Positions 20,239-29,560 of a stretch of DNA of 64,000 nt are shown piece by piece. The position numbers and the translations under genes are program-made. Source of the stretch: Peltaster fructicola (taxonomy: Eukaryota > Ascomycota > Dothideomycetes); assembly GCA_001592805.2 (NCBI GenBank), contig CP051140.1, positions 2,543,501 through 2,607,500 of the forward strand, read 5' to 3'. The notes under the pieces were generated by a model that was not told where the DNA came from, did no database searches, and saw only the letters and a program-made list of their open reading frames with translations. Numbering within the stretch: position 1 is the first letter of the stretch; each line of letters begins with the position of its first letter.

Positions 20239-21294
20239 ATGTCAGAGGGTAAAGAGAGGACGACCACGCAAAAGATACAAGATCGCCTATCTGCCATCAA
20301 AGACAGTATCATGGCCAAACCGCACTTCACTTTTCCAGCTTTTGATCAGGTCGCAAAGGTCGAAGGCCAGCCACAAGGTAGTCTCTGGGGATTCTTCGAC
20401 AAGGATGGTCAGAAGGACGAGATAGGCACATTGAATCTGCTCACCGAGGAGCTTGTTCGTCAGACGGCCATCAACGAGATCAGGACTGGACAGCATGTTC
20501 AGCTAGACTGGTGTCTTGAGAACGTCGAGTTTCCAGGCTTTGGACGTAAGAAGTTCGAACAGACTGTGGTCAACCTTGCTCCTCTGGGCTTTGCGGCTTT
20601 GGACGATGAGATCTACATCAACACACAGTCTGGTAGCCAGTGGGACTCTCTCAAGCACTTCGCACATCAGAAGTCAAGGATGTACTACAACGGTCTGTCT
20701 CACGATGAGGCCGTGAAGAGCACCACCAATGGTATACACAAGTGGTGTGAGCGAGGTGGCATCGTCGGTCGTGGTGTATTGGTTGATTGGCTCAGCTGGT
20801 ATGAGAAGAAGCATGGCAATCCGCCCAGCCCAGTCACCAGGCACGAGATACCTGTGTCCGAGCTGGACGAGTGCCTGCGTTATCAGGGCACCACTCTCCA
20901 AGCTGGGGATATCCTGATTGTACGTTCAGGCTATGTGCGATGGCACAACTACGCTTCTCCAGATGAACGGCGCAAAGGCACACAAGAGAACAGTGTTGCT
21001 ATTGGTCTGCAGAACAACGAGACCACTGTTCGCTGGTTGTATGATCACCACTTCGCTGCTGTGGCTGGGGATACTGTCGCTTTCGAGGCATGGCCACCAC
21101 CTCTCGAAGCTGGCTGGTGTCTACATGAATGGCTACTGGTTCAGTTCGGCACACCCATCGGCGAGATGTGGGATCTTGAGAACCTCTCTAGAGCATGCGA
21201 GAGTGCTGGACGGTGGTCGTTCTTCCTGACGAGTGCTCCGTTGCATGTGAAAGGCGGTATTGGCAGCCCACCAGGAGCGATAGCTATACTCTGA
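20239..21294 (+). CDS. Cyclase-family (kynurenine formamidase-like) hydrolase
   Basis: A 351-residue protein of the cyclase/KynB-like family (PF04199). The frame is open from 20212, but the first ATG is 20239 (MSEGKERTTTQK). The family's metal-binding HxGTHxDxxxH signature appears as SGSQWDSLKHF, with the Asp and final His kept and the first His and Thr replaced. This variant is common in the long fungal branch as I recall it, so I do not assume kynurenine formamidase activity. Other family blocks are EIGTLNLLT, GRGVLVDW, LQAGDILIVRSGY and VAGDTVAFEAWPP. No signal peptide or intron is evident. The neighbours are an NmrA-like and an FAH-family gene, so a small catabolic group is possible. Confidence 0.8.
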   Translation: MSEGKERTTTQKIQDRLSAIKDSIMAKPHFTFPAFDQVAKVEGQPQGSLWGFFDKDGQKDEIGTLNLLTEELVRQTAINEIRTGQHVQLDWCLENVEFPGFGRKKFEQTVVNLAPLGFAALDDEIYINTQSGSQWDSLKHFAHQKSRMYYNGLSHDEAVKSTTNGIHKWCERGGIVGRGVLVDWLSWYEKKHGNPPSPVTRHEIPVSELDECLRYQGTTLQAGDILIVRSGYVRWHNYASPDERRKGTQENSVAIGLQNNETTVRWLYDHHFAAVAGDTVAFEAWPPPLEAGWCLHEWLLVQFGTPIGEMWDLENLSRACESAGRWSFFLTSAPLHVKGGIGSPPGAIAIL

Positions 21295-21749
21295 TTCTGT
21301 GTATATCACAACCGTTGTGCGTACATGACCAGACGTCTCAGGCCTTATTTTGCGCATTTGCGCCTGCTCCATCTGCTGTACCCGGCTCGGAAGTGAGACC
21401 AGTTCCGTAGACCCTGAATCAAACAACAACACGACGTCATGACATGCTCTTTTTGCGTCGTTCGTGGCACCTTTATGCTTTATCACCAATGCTACTGCAG
21501 GGAGGTGTCTGTCCCTTCGGAGCTCTCGAGGCTCATGTTGGTCCATACTACCTCACATTGTAATACTGCAAGACCTCAGCTCACGGATGATGAGCTCTCA
21601 AAGACCCGGATGTCAACTCTTGCAAGGTATAAGTAGGTAGGCATGCCTTCCTCTATTCAGTCCATCATTTCACAGCTCTGAAACACCTTCTATAACTTCT
21701 CCTATCGGCCGTTGTTGTACCCATCTAGCAAAGCGAAACCTCCAGCGAC
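21295..21749. other. Intergenic, cyclase / NmrA-like gene
   Basis: 455 bp between tandem plus-strand genes. It contains a TATA-like element at 21628-21633 and nothing else recognised. Confidence 0.5.
21628..21633 (+). promoter_or_regulatory. TATA-like element upstream of the NmrA-like gene
   Basis: TATAAG (in AGGTATAAGTAGG) lies about 120 bp upstream of the ATG at 21750. Spacing fits a core promoter, but the motif is one base off consensus. Confidence 0.35.
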
Positions 21750-22526
21750 ATGCCCGTACACGCGCTTCTGGGTGCGACAGGCTCGACTGGTGGTGCAGTC
21801 CTGCAGTATCTACTGGACGAGCCGCTCAAGGATCTAGAACTAAGAGTCTGCGTACGCAGCAAACCTAAGCTCCTCAAGAGCTTCCCTGACCTTGAGAAGA
21901 CAACCTCTTCCAAGTGCCATATCTATGAAGCCAATCTAGATGATACCTCTTCGCTACAGCGATGTCTCAAAGGCGCCGAGATCATCTATGATTGTATCGC
22001 TTCCAACGATTCTGCGAAAGGCATCCACACTGCACAAGACGCGGCGAATGCTGTCCTCGATGCTCTAAGAGTGTTGAAGAAAGAGCAGGGCGCAGCATTC
22101 ATCAAACCCGTTGTGCTTATCAACCGCAGCGTGACCCTTAACGAGGAAGCACCACAAGAATGGTCCAAGACTATCGTACACTGGACGCTTTATTACTGTT
22201 ACGACGATATTGCGAAGGCTGTCGAGCTCTTTCGTTCTGGCTCAGTAAACGAGACTCTCTTGGAGCTCATTTGTGTGGACCCTCCTGCACTACATGCAGG
22301 CACGAAACGCACTGGACACAAGTTGCAGCTGACGGGCACCCCTTTTCGCAGTCTGAACTATCCTGATCTGGGTGCGGCCTTCGTCGAGATTGCGAAGCGT
22401 GCAGAAGAATTCTCCGGCAAAGGCGTAATGGTGGGCGCTGCGGTACCAGATCAGGTTGAGGAGCACTGGGATGTGCTTATCACATACCTGCTCAGAGGCG
22501 TGCGCGCGAACTTGTTTGGTTTCTGA
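21750..22526 (+). CDS. NmrA-like / atypical SDR NAD(P)-binding protein
   Basis: A 258-residue intronless protein. The N-terminus VHALLGATGSTGGAVLQYLL carries the GxTGxTGxxxxxxLL dinucleotide-binding motif of NmrA-type and other atypical short-chain dehydrogenases. LRVCVRSKPKL after the second strand suggests NADP(H) through the Arg. Further Rossmann strands are visible (HIYEANLDDTSSLQRCLKGAEIIYDCI and VVLINRSVT). There is no clear YxxxK catalytic pair (YYCYDD occurs where one might be expected), so it could be a reductase or a redox-sensing regulator. Substrate unknown. The stop is 122 bp from the convergent FAH-family gene. Confidence 0.75.
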   Translation: MPVHALLGATGSTGGAVLQYLLDEPLKDLELRVCVRSKPKLLKSFPDLEKTTSSKCHIYEANLDDTSSLQRCLKGAEIIYDCIASNDSAKGIHTAQDAANAVLDALRVLKKEQGAAFIKPVVLINRSVTLNEEAPQEWSKTIVHWTLYYCYDDIAKAVELFRSGSVNETLLELICVDPPALHAGTKRTGHKLQLTGTPFRSLNYPDLGAAFVEIAKRAEEFSGKGVMVGAAVPDQVEEHWDVLITYLLRGVRANLFGF

Positions 22527-22648
22527 ACAGAACGGCGTTCTTCAAGCACTGAAGTAAAGGTGCGATAGTGATCTTCGAGCGTGTTGCAAGCGAGTTCAGG
22601 CAGAGGTGTCTTACGAGGAATCTCCTTCTTGCAGTATACAGCTGTGTA

Positions 22649-23714
22649 CTATTCAAACTTCATCGTGTTCACAACCTTGCCGATTCCCTGGATCTCGACC
22701 GCAACCTCATCGCCATCCTTGAGCCAGGTCTGCGGCTTCATGCCCAATCCTACACCGCCTGGCGTGCCCGTCATGATACAAGATCCGACATCTAGTGTGC
22801 TGCCAGTCGACAGGAACGAGACAATCTCTGCCACACCGAAACACAGATCGCTCGTATTGGTCTCTTGTCGAACCTGACCGTTGACATATGTCTTCAATGA
22901 CAGCCCTTTGCCATCACCAAGAAGCTTAGTGCTAACGATGGCAGGACCCATAGGTGCATACTTGTCAAAAGACTTCGAGAAGCACCATTGCGGCATGAAG
23001 CCAGCTTTGGTCTTCTCTATCTGCCAATCGCGGCATGAGACGTCGTTGCTGCTCACATAGCCAGCGACGTAGTCAAGAGCTTCTTCCTTTGAGACATTCT
23101 TGCATGTCTTGCCGATAACTATGGTCAACTCACCCTCATAGTCACACTGAGCTTGAGCAATCTTTGGAATCGGCACTGGTTGCCGTGTGTCCGCCACAGC
23201 ATTGCCTGGCTTCTGGAAGACTGTTGGATTCTCTGGAAGGTCGAATCCAATCTCAGCAACTGGCAGATGGTCAGCTGAGGATGCAAAGGACGGCCTGTCA
23301 CCTACTATGGGTCTTGTAGTTGATGCCGATGCAGCGAACAATCGAAACGTCTTTCGGCGTCAACGGTCCAAGCAACTGTGAGACCTCGTCTTCTTCGCCT
23401 GTCGGTTTGGCATCGAATGGTGTGCTCCCCTCAAGTACCTTGACCTTGAGCTTACCACTCTGTGCGAGGCCGTCGATATCAGGATTCTGCCCTTCGACGA
23501 TAGGCTCGCCGTAGCGGATCTCGCCATTCTTCGATACATATCGCACTAGACGATCCCATGAAGTCAAAGGCGCCATCCTGAGGTGAGATTGAGTGTACTG
23601 CCGAGCGTGCCTGGAGAAGATTATGTGAGGTATTGATTGCAACGAGACGATCGAACGCTGACGAAAGATGCTGTTACGTGCTGCGCTGCACAGTTTACTG
23701 CCCAAGATTGACAT
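22649..23714 (-). CDS. Fumarylacetoacetate hydrolase-family protein, probably mitochondrial
   Basis: An FAH-family (FAHD-type) hydrolase or decarboxylase acting on 2-oxo acid type substrates. The exons are 23714-23306 and 23259-22649, with a 46-nt intron (GTAGGT..CAG, branch GCTGAC), giving 339 residues. Splicing joins GINYKTH to IAEIGFDLPENPTVFQKP. The metal-site region is visible as YEGELTIVIGK (EGE acidic ligands), and the fold's C-terminal signature is TGTPGGVGLGMKP. The start at 23714 adds a presequence of about 46 residues (MSILGSKLCSAARNSIFRQR and on) rich in Arg and Ser with no acidic residue, typical of mitochondrial import. The downstream ATG at 23576 (MAPLTSWDRLVRYVS) is the usual start of cytosolic members and may be an alternative. 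Confidence 0.85.
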
Positions 23715-23948
23715 GCGGAAATGTTCTCTGTGTAGTACATCAAGTGAGTGAACGGACCGGATGGTTCTCCAAAACAACGGCTATTGCGGTCGGCTGTTGC
23801 AATGACGTGGCTTGCAATTGCTGATGATGCAGATGTGAGAAGCAGGGTATTGTCCGACAACTAGCATAGTCATACACAAAGGAACCCTCGGAGCTCGGAT
23901 GGTGCGTCTCATGATTGCTACTTGACATTGTATCGTTGTGTTGCTGAC

Positions 23949-26900
23949 CTAGCGATCTGGCAACCCACCACCAGTCGCAGCTCGTCGGACTCGTTCTCTA
24001 AACTCTTCGAATTGCTGCACAGCAATCACATGCTTGTCGCAGGCTAGGTTCCAACCCTCTCTCAGCTTAGCATCCTGTTCAGTCTGTCGGGCATATGCAG
24101 TGAAGCCACTTGGTCCGCCAGTAGCCGTTACTACATCTCCCGTGGCTTGCAACCAGTCCATGCCTTTGTCCATCTTCATCTTGACAGCGGTCTGCCTGGT
24201 ATTGAAATGCAGTAAGAGCCTGCCATTAAAGTCGTGAAAGGCCGCCAGATACATGCCGAATTCTGCTGCATACTGTGTCCATGTCTGTTTGGTGACAGTT
24301 GTTGGAGCATGCGGAGGTGCAGGGACAGCTGGCATTCTGGGACTCTGAAGATCCACTGGACTGGCCGGTACTGATTGTGATGCCTGACTCTTGAATGGAA
24401 GGTCTGCTGAGAGGTGGTTCAGACTCTCTAGACCAGCTCCTCTCTCACGAGTCAGCGGTTCTACTTGCGACAGATCATCGAGATTGGTCTTTACATTGGT
24501 CTGTGTTCTGGCAGTTTGTTGTTGATGCCACTGCGACTGAGGGACTTGTACAGGTCGTGGAGGTTTTGGTGGTGGAGGCATTGCATGTCTGTCGTTCACT
24601 GCGTGAGACGGTGGCACGTCATCTATGTCCATTCGATCATCGCCAGTCGAGAATGCAGAATCTCGTGCTTTGACGTTGGTTGGCGATACTGACTCTTGAG
24701 CTGTCGGAGAGGTGACCTTGGGTCCGCCAGGTGGCGGTGGCGGCACCACCCAAGACCCATCTGCAAAGTGCTTTTGCCAGTCCTCAGGAGAGAAGGTCCT
24801 TGCTTGGTTCGCACTGTTTGGTGCAGAAGTCGGTGGTGGTGGTAAGTCTGATGTGGCGAACGCAGTTCCAAGAGGACTCGGCTGCCCGAAAGCAGGGGCT
24901 GCTCGACTTCGACTATTCTGACGAGCAAAGTTCGTCGTTGATTTCCTGCTTGTAGGCCTCGATTGGGTGTTCTCGGTCGTACCAGCAAATGTGCCGTTGA
25001 AGTCTTGGGCGAACTTCGTGTTGATGCTTTCTTCACTTCGACTCTTGCCCGTAGGTAGTGGTGGTGGAGAGAATGGTGGAGCGTTACCAAAGTTGAATCT
25101 GAAAAGAAGAATAAGTCAGCCTAGGCAATACCAAGTAGCGGAAAGTCAATAAGAAGATCGCCAATGAGGCCGTCGACCAGGAGATGATCGACTGAAGCCC
25201 CTTTGCGAGCAGTGGCAGCGATGCTCAGAAAGACGTCCATATCAAGTGAAGAAGGACACCCTCCTCTTGCTTGTATGATTGCGTCCCTAAACAAGAGGAA
25301 CGCCTTCTCTTGGTCTGCCTCGGTGCACGTGACAGCTGTGGTAGTATCGTGTGCATGTATATCTTTGTTCTTGCAAGTCGATACGCTTGTAGAAGGAGAT
25401 AGGGAGCTTGGTAGTGCCCAACAAGGGTATGTTGCCTTTCGGCTGTGAGACTTGAGGGAGCCGAACATGCCCGCAACCCAAGAATCAGCGTGGAAGGTGT
25501 TACGTTCATGTTCAGGAGGCATTGGGAGAGCAGAGGATACATACATATTGTCCTTCTTGGACTCGTCAGTGTCGTTTGACTTCGGCGGTGAGAAAGGCGC
25601 TTGACTGCCGGCGAAGCGTTTGCTCGGTGGTGAAGGCACTTTCTTCACTCGTTCAGCTGGGTTATGGAGAGGTGGTGGCATCGCAAAGGGGCTCTCGTAG
25701 TTCTCCGGAGAAGAGCCTGCTTGGCTCGAGACGTCAGATTCGGCGCTGGGAAACTCGAATGTAGGACCTTTCCGACCTGGTGTTCCACTTAGAGGACTCG
25801 TGCTGTTGGGTCTGAGAGGACTGTGCGGAGAGTCGAGCTTGGATGTATCGCGCGTGCTTCTAGACCGACGCATGTTCGAGGAGACATCTGTCTTCTCTCC
25901 AACAAAGGAGGTGTACGGTGTACGCTTCCTCTCGCCCTCGGAGAACGGTACATCGTCGGGTAGTGGATATCGTCTGTGAGGGTCGGTCGGGTCAATATGT
26001 GGCCGTCTGTGTGAAGGACCTGCAGCACCTTCCGGACGATCAAATGGCTGTCCAAAGTCTTCTGATTTGTGTCTATGCACGTAGTGACCGGTCGCAGGTC
26101 GTTCATCAGAGCCAGGCGCGTTCGGGTCGAATCCTTGCTTCTTCGGCGTGCGCGCAGTGTTACTACGTCGGATGCCAGGTTCTGGTGTAGACCCTCCTCC
26201 TGTGCCCTTGAATGCATGCCATGCAGACCTACGACTCTCTGCCTCGGAGTCAAAAGCAGTATCATTGTGCTTGAAGGTTGGTCGAATCTTCTCTTCCGAT
26301 GGCCAATTAGTGTCTCCTCGGGGAGGAGGCGCAGGTCGTCTTGGTGGTGCGTTTGGTGTAGAAGGTCCAGATCCTGCAGCCTGTGCTTCACGCTGTTGTT
26401 GCCTCTCCTGCGTCTTCTGAGCCTGCTGTGCTCTGTAGAAGGCATTAGCGCGGTCTTGTGTAGCGTCTGATCGTTTCGGCGGTTGGACGTTTGCACCAGC
26501 GAAGTTGCTGAAGCGCTCAGCGCCATTTGCTGGTGGACGTTGGAACTGTGTTCGCTGCCATTGACCCGGCTGTGTACGTCGTGGAGGCGGAGGAAAGTTC
26601 GAGGTCGCCTGGTACGGGTTTCCTCGAGGCGGCGGGTTGGGAGCAGATGGAGCAGCACTCTTGAATGGCCCAGCGACTCGACGATCGGCATCGTACTGCG
26701 CTTTGTTGACAGGATCACTCAAAATCTCGTGTGCAGCCTGAATAGCTTGAAACCTGGGTACGCATTCCTCCTCTTTGCCAGCATTGCGATCAGGATGCCA
26801 TATTTTTGCTAACCTGCGGTATTGCTTCTTGATGTCATCAATAGAGGCGTTCGTGGGTAGCTCAAGGTCGGCGTCTGCAGATGCATTAGTGACAGGATAT

Positions 26901-26959
26901 GCTGAGTGTGCTGAATGCAGCATACAGTAGTTCCGCTTTATATCGTATGCCTTGGGCAT
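23949..26959 (-). CDS. DnaJ (J-domain) protein with long disordered middle
   Basis: A type-C J-protein, an Hsp70 co-chaperone. Exon 1 is 26959-26926. A 51-nt intron (26925-26875, GTATGC..CAG, branch CACTAATG) has no stop and keeps frame. Removing it restores the J-domain start [35 protein letters not shown], with the HPD motif. A long Pro/Arg/Ser-rich region follows. The last exon, 25098-23949, is well supported (TTTTCAG acceptor; coding SEESINTKF and FSPEDWQKHF; a helical C-terminus ending GGGLPDR). The junction before it is uncertain. The best donor is GTATGT at 25544 (446-nt intron, 837 residues), but the frame stays open to a stop at 25121 with plausible helical sequence. Fungal relatives of this layout are uncharacterised. 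Confidence 0.75.
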
Positions 26960-27677
26960 GATGAGTGAGTGTTCAAGTGAAGTTCGTAGGAAGTAGAGAT
27001 CGTTCGTGCATGTTCAGATCGTGATGTCTATGCTGTGAGGCCGCTGATGTGGCTGTGGGTGCAACGTTGACTGAGAAGCTACGGCATACGCCTCGCAGAT
27101 CGTGTGTGAGGCCGTTGCAGCGCTTCGCGCAGTCCTTGCTTGTGTATGGAGAGGCACAAGAGTGCTACGAACGTGTGCTTGGCGGTGAGCTGACGTTGCT
27201 ATGCAGCTGCCGAGCAGATCGCGGTCGCGAAAAGAGCTGGACGGAATGCAGATGCGAAAGAATGCCGGGCTTTCTATGCTCAGTCTGGCATGATCGTTGT
27301 ATGTAGACGATAGTGAGGCAGCGCCTGAAATGTGACGTCGCTTGCAGTGACTTTCAAGGCTGTCTGCAACATGATTTGAGCGATCAACAGCCTGCAAGAA
27401 CAACAATCCCGCTGACTATCATCTCAAAGGGGCCTAGTAGGTATTCGATAGATTTACATGTATGACTTCCTACAGCATGCTTTTCTCGTCTCCGCATGGC
27501 CAACACCACGCATATCAGACGTGATATGAAGCTGCTCATCGATTGTCTGTGTGACTTCTACAGATTCGGCAACCCTGTAGCTGCACTCAGCTGCTCTACG
27601 CCCTCCAGTATCCAGCGCTGACTGCAAGTGTACCTGGAGATGTAAGGTTAAGATTGAACAGGACCTATACTCTTGGT
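26960..27677. other. Intergenic, DnaJ gene / enoyl-CoA hydratase gene
   Basis: 718 bp between two minus-strand genes. A 130-codon frame at 27014-27406 has no recognisable feature. Nothing else is seen. Confidence 0.5.
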
Positions 27678-28523
27678 CTATCGCAACGGAGAAAGCTTGC
27701 CAGCAAAAGCAGGCAGGTTCAGCTCCCCTTCGAACGTCTCCATACCAAGGCTCAAGCCTTCACTGACGCGTGCGCGCGTAACGTCGCTGGCCACACAGAC
27801 GTTCGCTTGCTGAGCCTCAACCAGTAAGTTGCTAGGAATCAATGCCTGACTTCCCAGATTGACTGCAGCTTTGATGTGAGCTACTGTATGAGAAGGGAAC
27901 GAAGCGATGCGGTGAGCGAGTGCATCAACGAAGGGACCTAGTTCCTGCGCATCCAGGGCTCGATTGATCCAGCCATATTGTTCTGCCATTGAAGCAGAAA
28001 AGTCCTCACCACCGAGAAGGACTTCGAGCGCACGTCCACGTCCGATGAGAGGTGGGAGTCGTTGAGTCGATCCACCGCCAGGGACCAAGCCGACCATGAC
28101 TTCTGGTTGACCAAAGAGTGCTGTCTCACGAGCTGCAAATGTCATGTCGGCGGCGATGACGATTTCGTTACCACCTCCCCGGGCACGACCTTCCACCTTG
28201 GCGATGGTCACTTTTGGCATGTTACGCAATCGTTCCCCAATGACCTGGGTCAAACGGAAAGCAGGAGTCGTTGATACTTCCTTCGGAGATCGAGGTCCAG
28301 CAGTCACTCGAGCCAGGCCGGAATGCGCCATGAAGAACTCCGGGATAGCACTCTGCAGAATGACAACTCGCACTGAGGTGTCAAGCTCCAATTCCTGTGT
28401 TAGCTGGTCAAGCTCCTGCGACATCACTTCGTCGAGGAGATTGATCGGTGGGTGATCCAGTGTGACATGTGCTATACCGTCCTGGACACTGACGCGCAGA
28501 CAACTGAGCTTGTCATATGCCAT
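27678..28523 (-). CDS. Enoyl-CoA hydratase/isomerase family protein
   Basis: A 281-residue crotonase-fold enzyme, intronless, with its ATG at 28523. The oxyanion-hole region GRARGGGNEIVIAADMTFAA carries Glu at the position of the first catalytic Glu. GQPEVMVGLVPGGGSTQRL carries the second (PE), so both acid/base residues of true hydratases are kept. The substrate CoA-binding strand is HVTLDHPPINLLDEVMSQEL. There is no N-terminal presequence and no clear C-terminal PTS1 (ends SPLR), so cytosolic location is possible. It hydrates 2-enoyl-CoA or acts on a related acyl-CoA; the exact substrate is unknown. Confidence 0.88.
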   Translation of the reverse strand: MAYDKLSCLRVSVQDGIAHVTLDHPPINLLDEVMSQELDQLTQELELDTSVRVVILQSAIPEFFMAHSGLARVTAGPRSPKEVSTTPAFRLTQVIGERLRNMPKVTIAKVEGRARGGGNEIVIAADMTFAARETALFGQPEVMVGLVPGGGSTQRLPPLIGRGRALEVLLGGEDFSASMAEQYGWINRALDAQELGPFVDALAHRIASFPSHTVAHIKAAVNLGSQALIPSNLLVEAQQANVCVASDVTRARVSEGLSLGMETFEGELNLPAFAGKLSPLR

Positions 28524-29560
28524 GTTAAGGGGCTAGTAAGGCTGCGTACCAGTGCTGAGCATGTCGCTGCGACTCGGCTCAAGAATCAGGGAGGGTGGTA
28601 TCGAGACTTCACGATCGAGATTGTGCTTCTGCTGACTCCTTCACTCTGTGTGCTTACTAAGATGTACAGATATGATGAATAGTCTACCGTTACCGACTCG
28701 GCGATTCGGCGCGTGCATACAGTAAATCCTCAACGCTGCGATAAGAGTCTGTAGCGACATTCTTGCTTGACTGATTCGGAACATTTCGACAGACGTGAAC
28801 GACCGGTAGAGATGGATCTCGACTGGACGACGTCTTCAAGAATAGCGACAGGAAACCCGTTCGAGATCGGCAATCACTGTGTGGAGGTGTTCAATCCGGC
28901 TGAGCAAACCTTCAGCAAGACATCTAGGTGCGTGCTCTAGGAGCATTCACGCAGACAAGAACATGCAGCAGAGTCCAGCTTAGATGTCTCGTTATTAGAC
29001 GGCGATCGTGGGTGTACGTGCAAGGAAGAGACTGAGGTAGAGAGTGACATTCTGGCAAGATGACAAGCACCACGCGAATGGGAATCAGGCAAGTGACAGG
29101 TCGAAACGTTTGAAGGTTTGGTAGCTTGTCAGGATTCTGAAGCTTGACTTACATGAAGTGCAAGAGAGTGAGAGAATCTGTGTCCCCTGTCAAGCATATC
29201 TGGGTGTACTGCCAGATATGTGATCGTCCGTGGACAAGGTGAAGGTAGCTCAGCAGCTGCTCGAGCATCCTGAGAGCAATGTTGTGAGAGAACGCAAAAA
29301 AGTCCTCGTCTCTCCCAGCAGCAGAATAATATCTCGGGAGATATGATCTGTCCACACTATAATTGACTGGTCCCAGTACTTTCTTCTATGCGTGTCTCGG
29401 CGCTAACTGACCTAGGAGGCGATCAATGAGATGTGCACGCGATAAATTTATCAACGCCTTCAATCTCTTCACTATCCATCTCATCCCTTCCCGTTGACAT
29501 CTTCACTCCTTGGACCAGCTCCATCACATTAGTCGGCTCGACGACCTCAGTTGTGCAGAT
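28524..29560. other. Divergent promoter, enoyl-CoA hydratase gene / MSS116
   Basis: 1.04 kb between divergent genes. No gene is recognised. It contains the 12-bp palindrome GATAAATTTATC at 29441-29452. Confidence 0.5.
29441..29452. promoter_or_regulatory. Palindromic GATA/TATC element upstream of MSS116
   Basis: GATAAATTTATC is a perfect 12-bp palindrome that places two outward-reading GATA cores 4 bp apart, 109-120 bp before the MSS116 ATG. It could be a GATA-factor site or an A/T-rich core promoter element. Confidence 0.3.
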
